Notes under the pieces: model-generated
Told to the model about the DNA's origin: nothing
The model's input: only the letters and a program-made list of their open reading frames with translations
The model's database searches: none
In this document: positions 1 to 5,216 of the stretch, piece by piece
Layout: the number at the start of each line of letters is the position of its first letter
How positions within the stretch are numbered: the stretch's first letter is position 1
Assembly: GCA_029907055.1 (NCBI GenBank)
Contig: JARYMO010000118.1
Span: forward strand, 1-5,216
Reading direction: 5' to 3'
Source: Syntrophomonadaceae bacterium
Lineage (GTDB): Bacteria > Bacillota > Syntrophomonadia > Syntrophomonadales > Syntrophothermaceae
DNA: 5,216 nucleotides
Translations under genes and position numbers: made by a program

Positions 1-212
1 ATGAGAAACTGAACAATCGAACCTCCCTTATGACAGCCGAAGCAGTAGAAGAGCTGGCGCTCGGCGGACACCGAGAAGGAGGGGGTCTTCTCGCCGTGGA
101 ACGGGCAGAGTCCCCAGTAGCGTCCGCCCCTGCGCGTCAGCTCGGTGTCTTCCGACACCAGGTCCACGATGTCCACCCGGGCCTCGATGTCCCGTACCAG
201 GTCGTCCTTCAC
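1..212 (-). CDS. dnaG: DNA primase, N-terminal fragment (runs off the window at position 1)
   Basis: DnaG synthesises the short RNA primers for lagging-strand replication and works with the replicative helicase at the fork. Only the first 70 codons are present. They form the N-terminal CHC2 zinc-binding domain used in template recognition. The ligands are visible as C36-x2-H39 (in CPFHGEKTPSF) and C57-x2-C60 (in FYCFGCHKGG), with 17 residues between H39 and C57, as in Bacillus-type primases. The start is GTG at 212-210: an in-frame TGA at 221-219 excludes any longer form, and the opening VKDDLVRDIEARVDIVDLVS matches the usual DnaG beginning. The start lies 56 bases after the dgt stop with no terminator between, so the two are probably cotranscribed. 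The RNA polymerase (TOPRIM) and helicase-binding domains, about 500 further residues in the family, lie outside the window. Identification is firm. Confidence 0.96.
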   Translation of the reverse strand, partial: MKDDLVRDIEARVDIVDLVSEDTELTRRGGRYWGLCPFHGEKTPSFSVSAERQLFYCFGCHKGGSIVQFL

Positions 213-216
213 CCGT

Positions 217-227
217 CCTCACCCCCT
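217..227 (-). promoter_or_regulatory. Ribosome binding site of dnaG
   Basis: On the minus strand this stretch reads AGGGGGTGAGG. It is one base away from the AGGAGGTGA consensus and ends 4 bases before the GTG at 212. A GGGGG core lies 9 bases upstream of the GTG and a GAGG lies 4 bases upstream. It supports the GTG start, since the in-frame TGA at 221-219 lies inside it. It is weaker than the sites of dgt and ppdK, which together with the GTG codon suggests modest initiation. Confidence 0.5.
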
Positions 228-268
228 CGTCCCGGGCAGGCCAGCGGCACCGCCCGCACCGCCGCCCC

Positions 269-1342
269 CTATTCCTCGCTCCACTCCCCGCGCAGGCGCA
301 TCCCGGGGGCAAAGGTGGGCATGTAGACCTCGCTGAACACCGCCATGCAGTAGTTGTCACTCATGCCGGAGATGTAGTCCGCCACCCCTACCGCCACCCC
401 TTCCTCGGCGGCGATCTCCTGGTAGAATTCCGGCAGCTTGGTCGGGTGCTTGCTGTAGTAGCGGAAGAGGTACTCCACCACCAGGGCCGCCTTTTCCTTC
501 TCGGCCATGCAGTAGTCCCCGTTGTACACGTGGTCGAACATGAAGCGCCGCAGTTCGGCGAATGCCTGCCGGATGTGCGGGCTCATGCACACGGTGACTG
601 GCCCTCCCCCCTTCTCCTCAATCGCCCGCCGGGTGCACGACAGCACGTCGTTGACCAGGGTGGAGATGCGCTGGGTGTGGGTGAACCCCAGCACCTCCAG
701 CAGCTCGCGCGGAATGGCGTCCAGCACCAGCAGGCCGGCCCGGATGGCGTCGTCGATGTCGTGCTGGACGTAGGCGATCTTGTCGCTGTAGAAGATGACC
801 TGCCCCTCCATGGTGGAGGCGCGCGGCGCCCCCTGGTCGAAGCCGTCGTGGTTGAGCACCCCGTCCAGCACCTCGCGGCTGAGGTTGAGGCCGCGGCCCA
901 GTCGCCCCTTCTCGATGCGCGTCAGCACGCGCACGCTGTTCTCGCTGTGCCGGAACCCCCCTGGTACCAGCTCGTTGAGCACCTTCTCGCCGGCGTGCGA
1001 GAACGGGGTGTGCCCGATGTCGTGGGAAAGGGCGATGGCTTCCGTGAGGTCTTCGTTGAGGGCCAGTCCCCGGCTGATGGTGCGGGCGATCTGCGAAACC
1101 TCCAGGGTATGGGTCAGGCGCGTGCGGTAGTGGTCGCCGGCCGGCGAAATGTACACCTGCGTCTTGTGCTTCAGGCGCCGGAAGGCCTTCGCGTGCACGA
1201 TGCGGTCACGGTCCACCATGAAACAGGTCCTGATGGGGTCCGGCGTTTCCGGCTTCACCCGTCCCCTGCTGCGGGCTGACAAGCACGCCCAGGGCTTGAG
1301 CACCAGTTCCTCGCGCTGCTCGATCTCTTCCCGTATGGTCAT
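269..1342 (-). CDS. dgt: Deoxyguanosinetriphosphate triphosphohydrolase-like protein (HD-domain dNTPase)
   Basis: Members of this cytoplasmic family hydrolyse dGTP or other dNTPs to the deoxynucleoside plus triphosphate, which affects dNTP pool balance. The 357-residue protein is close to the usual length of the Firmicutes dGTPase-like branch. An N-terminal helix (TIREEIEQREE) precedes the conserved FRRLKHKTQVYISPAGDHYR segment at residues 54-73. The HD-domain metal ligands are all present: H78 in TRLTHTLE, H107-D108 in LSHDIGHTPF, and D187 in FYSDKIAYVQHDIDDAIRAG. A C-terminal VADYISGMSDNY motif (about 320-331) is also typical. The ATG at 1342 is preceded by GAGGAGGG, with 7 bases between GGAGG and the start. 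Only 43 bases separate it from the upstream flavoprotein stop, with no hairpin, and dnaG follows 56 bases downstream, so a flavoprotein-dgt-dnaG transcript is likely. Substrate preference (dGTP or broader, and any nucleotide activation) cannot be read from sequence. The family call is firm; the symbol is by family. Confidence 0.94.
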   Translation of the reverse strand: MTIREEIEQREELVLKPWACLSARSRGRVKPETPDPIRTCFMVDRDRIVHAKAFRRLKHKTQVYISPAGDHYRTRLTHTLEVSQIARTISRGLALNEDLTEAIALSHDIGHTPFSHAGEKVLNELVPGGFRHSENSVRVLTRIEKGRLGRGLNLSREVLDGVLNHDGFDQGAPRASTMEGQVIFYSDKIAYVQHDIDDAIRAGLLVLDAIPRELLEVLGFTHTQRISTLVNDVLSCTRRAIEEKGGGPVTVCMSPHIRQAFAELRRFMFDHVYNGDYCMAEKEKAALVVEYLFRYYSKHPTKLPEFYQEIAAEEGVAVGVADYISGMSDNYCMAVFSEVYMPTFAPGMRLRGEWSEE

Positions 1343-1385
1343 GGGATGCCCTCCTCTCGCCTCCGCAACGTCTCCCCTGCCCCGC

Positions 1386-1997
1386 TCACGTCCTCACCCG
1401 GATGGACCTGGTGACCCGGGCCACCTCCACCAGGCGCCGGCCCAGCAAGGCAGCCCGTTGCAGACCCTCCTCGTCAGCAGTTGCCGGGCGCTGGGCGGCC
1501 GCCCCCAGGTGGCCACAGTCGTGCTCGCGCTCGCCGTCCCCCACCACCAGCATGCCCTGGACCAGCATCATGTCCTGCAGGGCGCGCAGCGTGGTTTCCT
1601 GTCCGCCGAAGCGCGAGGCCCCCACCGCCAGCGCACCGCCGGGCACGTTGAGCAGGGCCCGGGCGGTGCGCAAGTGCCTGGTCTTGTCCCAGAAGGCCTT
1701 GAGCTGGGCTGAAACGGTGCCGAAGTAGACCGGGCTGCCCAGCAGCAGGCCGTCCGCGCGCGCCATCAAGGCGTGCGCCTCCCCCAGCCGGGTGCCCTGC
1801 CCGCACTTGCCGGTACAGGGCGACTCGCAGGCCACGCAGAACTTCTGGCGCTGCCCCCGCAGCGCCTGCTGGCAGTGGATGACCGCCGTGTCCGCTCCCT
1901 CGGCCCGGCAGGCCTGCAGGGCCGCCTCCAGCAGGGCAGCAGTGTTGCCGCGCGGGTTGGGGCTCCCGTTCACCGCCACGATGAGCGTACGCTCCAC
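1386..1997 (-). CDS. NADPH-dependent FMN reductase / flavodoxin-fold protein with a four-cysteine cluster
   Basis: This is a 203-residue cytoplasmic flavodoxin-fold protein of the NADPH-dependent FMN reductase superfamily, expected to bind FMN and carry electrons or reduce a small substrate. The substrate is unknown. The N-terminal strand and phosphate-binding loop read LIVAVNGSPNPRGNTAALLE (residues 5-24), and the second flavin-contacting segment reads GLLLGSPVYFGTVSAQLKAF (83-102). Between them lies C54-x2-C57-x3-C61-x3-C65, reminiscent of the cysteine motif of iron-sulfur flavoproteins, though the spacing differs from the classic CX2CX2CX4-7C. A GASRFGGQETTL stretch (126-137) and a GDG segment (153-155) resemble the conserved C-terminal half of this family. 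There is no signal peptide or membrane segment. The start is GTG at 1997, 8 bases after GGAGG; the adjacent in-frame GTG at 2000 is almost as good. Longer in-frame starts (ATG at 2036 or 2153) lack proper ribosome sites, and the latter runs back through the terminator hairpin. dgt follows after 43 bases. Confidence 0.85.
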   Translation of the reverse strand: MERTLIVAVNGSPNPRGNTAALLEAALQACRAEGADTAVIHCQQALRGQRQKFCVACESPCTGKCGQGTRLGEAHALMARADGLLLGSPVYFGTVSAQLKAFWDKTRHLRTARALLNVPGGALAVGASRFGGQETTLRALQDMMLVQGMLVVGDGEREHDCGHLGAAAQRPATADEEGLQRAALLGRRLVEVARVTRSIRVRT

Positions 1998-2003
1998 CAC
2001 ACC

Positions 2004-2010
2004 AACCTCC
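2004..2010 (-). promoter_or_regulatory. Ribosome binding site that sets the flavoprotein start
   Basis: On the minus strand this reads GGAGGTT, a near-perfect Shine-Dalgarno. GGAGG ends 5 bases before a GTG at 2000 and 8 bases before the next, in-frame GTG at 1997. This favours a GTG start directly before the conserved flavin-binding strand. The upstream in-frame ATG at 2036 has an AGGAG touching it with no spacer, which is too close to serve it. Confidence 0.65.
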
Positions 2011-2108
2011 GTTCCCCGGGGTGTCGTGCCCGTCATCTCCTGAGTAATAGTTACCGCTTTCCCCTGCGGATTCCTGCCGGGACCGCGGGGCAAAGCACGA
2101 TGCCGCGA

Positions 2109-2134
2109 AAGGAAAGCCCCGCCCGGGGGCGGGG
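2109..2134 (-). terminator. Probable intrinsic terminator after ppdK
   Basis: Reading the minus strand, a perfect 7-bp stem CCCCGCC / GGCGGGG (2134-2128 with 2123-2117) closes a 4-base CCCG loop. It is followed at once by CTTTCCTTT (2116-2108). It begins 40 bases after the ppdK stop. The plus-strand side has no T-run, so the element is oriented to end transcription from the regulator-ppdK unit. The T-tract is interrupted by two C residues, so termination may be partial, leaving some readthrough into the flavoprotein-dgt-dnaG genes. Confidence 0.6.
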
Positions 2135-2173
2135 TCCCTGCCTCGACCGGCATGGCTCGATCGACCGGCGTGC

Positions 2174-4846
2174 CTATTCTCCGACCTGTTCCGGCACCGC
2201 GGTCTTCTCACGGATGGCGGCCTGGGCGGCGGCCAGCCGGGCCACCGGTACGCGGTAGGGCGAACAGCTCACGTACTGCAGTCCGATCTGGTGGCAGAAC
2301 TCCACCGAGGAGGGCTCGCCTCCGTGTTCCCCGCAGATGCCGATGAGGAGCCCGGGCCGGGTAGCGCGTCCGCGCTCCACCGCCATCTTCATCAGTGCCC
2401 CTACCCCCTTGCGGTCCAGCACCGCGAAGGGATTGTCCTTGAGCAGCTTTTTCTCCAGGTACACTGGAATGAACTTGCCCTCGGCGTCGTCGCGGCTGAA
2501 GCCCAGGGTGGTCTGGGTCAGGTCGTTGGTACCAAAGGAGAAGAACTCGGCCTCGGCAGCGATCTCGTCCGCCACCACGCAGGCCCGGGGCAACTCGATC
2601 ATGGTACCCACGGCGAACTCGAACTCCACCCCGCTCTCCGCCAGCACTTCGGCGTACGCCTGCAGCACCTCCTGCTTCATCAGCGCCAGTTCCGCCACGT
2701 CCATCACCAGCGGGATCTCCACCTCGGGAAGGACTTCCACGCCTTCCTTCTTCAGCTCCACCACCGCCTCGAAGATAGCCCGTGCCTGCATACGGTAGAT
2801 CTCGGGATAGGTGATGCCCAGCCGGCAGCCGCGATGCCCGAGCATGGGGTTGAACTCGTGCAGGGCGTGCACCTTGCGCAGCAGGAATTCCTTCTCCTTC
2901 ACCTGCGATGCCGGCGCGCCCTGGGCCTTCATGGTCGCCAGTTCCGCCGCCAGTTCCTCCGCCCCGGGCAGGAACTCGTGCAGGGGAGGGTCCAGCAGGC
3001 GAATGGTGCAGGGCAGCCCTTCCATGGCCTTGAGGATACCGTAAAAGTCACCCCGCTGCATCGGCAGCAGCCTGGCCAGGGCCTCCCGGCGGGCCTCCTC
3101 GGTGTCGGAGAGGATCATTTCCTGCACGATGGGCAACCGGTCCTGGGCCATGAACATGTGCTCGGTCCGGCACAGGCCAATGCCCTGGGCGCCGAACTCG
3201 CGGGCCTTGGCGGCGTCTTCCGGGGTGTCCGCGTTGGCGCGCACTTCCAGGCGCCGGAACTCGTCGGCCCACCGCAACAGGGTTTCGAACTCGGGGGACA
3301 GCACGGGGTCGATCATGGGCACCCGGCCCAGCATGACGGCGCCGGTGGAGCCGTCAATGGAAATAACCTCGCCCTTCTTGACCGTCAGGTGGCCCACCGT
3401 AAACTCCTGGGCGGCGTAGTTGATCTTGATGGCTTCGCATCCCGACACGCAGGGTTTGCCCATCCCGCGGGCGACCACGGCGGCATGGCTGGTCATGCCC
3501 CCGCGCGAGGTGAGCACGCCCTGGGCCTTCACGATGCCGTGGATGTCGTCGGGGGTGGTCTCGCTGCGCACCAGCACCACCGCCTCGCCCTCGTTGCCCA
3601 GCTTTTCTGCCTCGTCGGCGTCAAACACCACCTTGCCGGAAGCGGCCCCGGGGGAGGCAGGGAGCCCAGTGGCAATCACGTCCAGCTTGGCAGAGGGGTC
3701 GATCTGGCGGTGCAGCAGCTGGTTGATCTGCTCGGCATCGACCCGCAGCAGGGCCTCCTCGCGGGAGATGATGCCTTCCTCCACCATGTCCACGGCAATT
3801 TTCACCGCCGCCGCCGCGGTGCGCTTGCCGGTGCGGGTCTGCAGCATGTACAGCTTGCCCCGTTCGACCGTGAACTCGATGTCCTGCATGTCGCGGTAGT
3901 GGTCCTCGAGGATCTTGCAGGTGCGGGTGAACTGCTCGTATACCTGGGGCAGTTCCTCCTTCAGCCGCGAGATGGGGGTGGGGGTGCGGATGCCGGCCAC
4001 CACGTCCTCGCCCTGGGCGTTGACCAGGAACTCGCCGTACAGCTCGTGCTCACCCGTGGAGGGGTTGCGCGTGAAGGCAACCCCGGTGCCGCTGTCCGCG
4101 CCCATGTTGCCAAAGGCCATGGCCTGTATGTTCACCGCGGTGCCCAGGTCATCGGGGATCTTGTTGATCTTGCGGTAGACGATGGCCCGCTGGTTGTTCC
4201 AGGAGTCGAACACTGCCCGGATGGCCAGCACCAGCTGCTCCTGCGGGTCCTGGGGAAACTCGCGCCCGGTGTGCTGGAGCACGGTGGCCTTGTACTCGTC
4301 CAGCACCGCCCGCAGGCTCTCCGCCGGGATCTCGTAATCGAAGAGCAGGCCAAGTTTGCGCTTGTAGCGTTCCATGACCGAATCAAAGGCGTGGTGTTCG
4401 ATCTCCAGCACGACGTTGGAGAACATCTGGATGAAGCGACGGTAGCAGTCGAGAGCAAAGCGCTCATCGCCGGTCAGCGCTGCCAGCCCGGCCACGGTCA
4501 CGTCATTCAGCCCCAGGTTGAGCACGGTGTCCATCATCCCTGGCATGGAGACCGCCGCCCCGGACCGCACCGATACCAGCAGCGGATTGGCGGCATCACC
4601 GAAGCCCTTGCCGGTCTTGGCCTCCAAGCCCCTCAGTGCCTCCAGCACCTGGTCCATCATCCCCTCCGGGAACTGGCGCCCCAGGCGGTTATACTCGTTG
4701 CAGGCCTCGGCGGTGATGGTGAAGCCGGGCGGTACCGGAAGGCCGATCCTGGTCATCTCGGCCAGGTTTGCCCCCTTGCCCCCCAGCAGGCGTTTCATGT
4801 CCGCCCGGCCTTCCTCGAACAGGTAGACAAACTTCTGACTAGACAT
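2174..4846 (-). CDS. ppdK: Pyruvate, phosphate dikinase (PPDK)
   Basis: PPDK is a cytoplasmic enzyme that reversibly converts pyruvate, ATP and phosphate to PEP, AMP and pyrophosphate. It serves either gluconeogenic PEP supply or PPi-linked glycolysis. The 890-residue protein is full length (family about 870-900) with all three domains. The N-terminal ATP-grasp region shows K24 in GGKGANLAEM, R94 in SVRSGAAVSMPGMMDT, and D322/E324/Q336/R338 in the DIEF...LQTRTGKR block. The central phosphohistidine swivel domain carries GGMTSHAAVVARGMG with catalytic H454 and T452, the site modified by the regulatory protein in this family. The C-terminal PEP/pyruvate barrel shows R560 (LCRTEHMF), R616 (TIRLLDPPLHEF), E751 (GTMIELPRA), N774-D775 (FGTNDLTQ) and C838 (GICGEHGG), matching the active-site set of the Clostridium symbiosum enzyme. 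The ATG at 4846 follows TAGGAGGT with a 6-base spacer and overlaps the upstream regulator stop by 8 bases. No missing residue or frameshift is seen. Identity is essentially certain; net flux direction cannot be told. Confidence 0.98.
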   Translation of the reverse strand: MSSQKFVYLFEEGRADMKRLLGGKGANLAEMTRIGLPVPPGFTITAEACNEYNRLGRQFPEGMMDQVLEALRGLEAKTGKGFGDAANPLLVSVRSGAAVSMPGMMDTVLNLGLNDVTVAGLAALTGDERFALDCYRRFIQMFSNVVLEIEHHAFDSVMERYKRKLGLLFDYEIPAESLRAVLDEYKATVLQHTGREFPQDPQEQLVLAIRAVFDSWNNQRAIVYRKINKIPDDLGTAVNIQAMAFGNMGADSGTGVAFTRNPSTGEHELYGEFLVNAQGEDVVAGIRTPTPISRLKEELPQVYEQFTRTCKILEDHYRDMQDIEFTVERGKLYMLQTRTGKRTAAAAVKIAVDMVEEGIISREEALLRVDAEQINQLLHRQIDPSAKLDVIATGLPASPGAASGKVVFDADEAEKLGNEGEAVVLVRSETTPDDIHGIVKAQGVLTSRGGMTSHAAVVARGMGKPCVSGCEAIKINYAAQEFTVGHLTVKKGEVISIDGSTGAVMLGRVPMIDPVLSPEFETLLRWADEFRRLEVRANADTPEDAAKAREFGAQGIGLCRTEHMFMAQDRLPIVQEMILSDTEEARREALARLLPMQRGDFYGILKAMEGLPCTIRLLDPPLHEFLPGAEELAAELATMKAQGAPASQVKEKEFLLRKVHALHEFNPMLGHRGCRLGITYPEIYRMQARAIFEAVVELKKEGVEVLPEVEIPLVMDVAELALMKQEVLQAYAEVLAESGVEFEFAVGTMIELPRACVVADEIAAEAEFFSFGTNDLTQTTLGFSRDDAEGKFIPVYLEKKLLKDNPFAVLDRKGVGALMKMAVERGRATRPGLLIGICGEHGGEPSSVEFCHQIGLQYVSCSPYRVPVARLAAAQAAIREKTAVPEQVGE

Positions 4847-5216
4847 GGTTCAACCTCCTATAGTAGATTTCAAGGATCTTGCTGGCGGTCTCCTCGACCG
4901 CCCGGTTGCTGACGTCAATGACCGGGCACCCCAGCCGTTTCATGAAGTTGTTGGCGAAGCTGATCTCGTAGGCCACCCGCTCAGGACTGGCATAGTTGGC
5001 ATCCGACATCAGGCCCAGCGTCTTCAGGCGCTCCCGCCGCACCGCGCTCAGCAGGTCGGGGTGGACGGTCAGCCCGATGACGCGGCCCTTCTCCACCGCG
5101 AACAGCTCCTCGGGGGGAGTGACTTCCGGGACCAGCGGGATGTTAGCGACCTTCAGGCGCTTGTGGGCCAGGTACATGGAGAGCGGGGTCTTGGAGGTGC
5201 GCGAAACCCCGATCAG
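4839..5216 (-). CDS. PPDK regulatory protein (bifunctional kinase/pyrophosphorylase, DUF299 family), C-terminal fragment
   Basis: This family uses ADP to phosphorylate, and phosphate to dephosphorylate, the active-site threonine of PPDK or PEP synthase, switching the enzyme off and on. The B. subtilis relative is YqfL. The window contains the last 125 residues of an expected 270 or so; the 5' end lies beyond 5216. The first visible residues are LIGVSRTSKTPLSMYLA, the family's P-loop-like nucleotide-binding motif (fragment residues 3-13). Later conserved features are GLTVHP (48-53), YASPERV (75-81), and the C-terminal PVIDVSNRAVEETASKI (98-114). The frame is open to the window edge, so the gene appears intact rather than truncated. 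Its TAG stop (4841-4839) overlaps the ppdK ATG by 8 bases, and the ppdK ribosome site lies inside its last codons, so translation is probably coupled. The immediate neighbour being PPDK, with no PEP synthase in view, points to PPDK as the partner. That pairing is inference from context. Confidence 0.93.
   Translation of the reverse strand: MIGVSRTSKTPLSMYLAHKRLKVANIPLVPEVTPPEELFAVEKGRVIGLTVHPDLLSAVRRERLKTLGLMSDANYASPERVAYEISFANNFMKRLGCPVIDVSNRAVEETASKILEIYYRRLNHV
4853..4860 (-). promoter_or_regulatory. Ribosome binding site of ppdK, inside the regulator's coding sequence
   Basis: On the minus strand this reads TAGGAGGT, a near-perfect Shine-Dalgarno, 6 bases before the ppdK ATG at 4846. It falls within the codons for the last residues of the regulatory protein (YYRRLNHV), so ribosomes finishing the regulator are delivered next to the ppdK start. 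It supports the chosen ATG and tight co-translation of the regulator and its target. Confidence 0.8.

Noticed and set aside
28..360. A 110-codon minus-strand open frame spanning the end of dgt and the start of dnaG.
   Set aside because: It is out of frame with both real genes, Arg/Gly-rich in composition, and matches no family. The dnaG frame from the GTG at 212 gives the genuine zinc motif.
446..1279. A 277-codon plus-strand open frame opposite dgt.
   Set aside because: It has the same codon-register mirror effect, now of dgt. There is no recognisable domain, and the minus strand carries all the HD-domain motifs.
2041..2053. An A+T-rich stretch (minus strand TAACTATTACTCA) as a -10 element or as a small operator, since it contains GTAA-cta-TTAC.
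   Set aside because: The best -10 candidate, TATTAC, matches only 4 of 6 consensus bases and has no -35 element at 16-18 bases. The 4-bp inverted repeat is too short to call.
1998..2153. An N-terminal extension of the flavoprotein to ATG 2036 or ATG 2153.
   Set aside because: The ATG at 2036 has its only Shine-Dalgarno touching the start codon, and the ATG at 2153 would translate through the terminator hairpin. The added residues are low-complexity and not family-like. The GTG at 1997 has a well-placed GGAGGTT.
2153..2170. A repeated TCGACCGGC around 2153 and 2161 downstream of the ppdK stop.
   Set aside because: Two 9-base G+C-rich copies in a high-G+C genome can occur by chance, and there is no associated structure or mobile-element signature.
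2291..4912. An 873-codon open frame on the plus strand, antisense to nearly all of ppdK.
   Set aside because: It is in exact codon register with ppdK on the opposite strand. Stops there would need TTA, CTA or TCA codons in ppdK, which high-G+C genes avoid. Its translation is His/Gly/Gln-rich and resembles no family, while ppdK is an intact enzyme.

Overview
This window holds part of a conserved housekeeping cluster from what is most likely a high-G+C member of the Bacillota (Clostridia-like, possibly thermophilic). The lineage is inferred from three things: the gene order, the strong GGAGG-type ribosome binding sites, and a protein-level fit to Firmicutes-type families. No species can be named from the sequence alone. 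All five genes lie on the minus strand, so transcription runs from high to low coordinates. Two genes are cut by the window edges.

In transcription order: (1) the C-terminal part of a PEP synthase/PPDK regulatory protein (DUF299 family, B. subtilis YqfL type), 5216-4839. (2) Complete pyruvate, phosphate dikinase (ppdK), 4846-2174, whose start overlaps the regulator's stop by 8 bases. (3) A 176-base gap with a G+C-rich hairpin and a T-rich tail, a probable terminator. (4) A small NADPH-dependent FMN reductase/flavodoxin-fold protein with a four-cysteine cluster, 1997-1386. (5) A complete HD-domain dGTPase-like triphosphohydrolase (dgt), 1342-269. (6) The first 70 codons of DNA primase (dnaG), 212-1, with the CHC2 zinc-binding motif intact.

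The cluster combines two themes. The first pair controls pyruvate/PEP interconversion: the regulator is expected to phosphorylate and dephosphorylate PPDK on the threonine next to its catalytic histidine. The dgt-dnaG pair belongs to the macromolecular-synthesis neighbourhood, where dnaG is usually followed by the major sigma factor gene rpoD/sigA, here outside the window. The flavoprotein between the two halves is the least expected member, and its role cannot be derived from the sequence. I see no mobile element, CRISPR array, RNA gene or clearly novel system. The long plus-strand open frames are codon-register shadows of the minus-strand genes.
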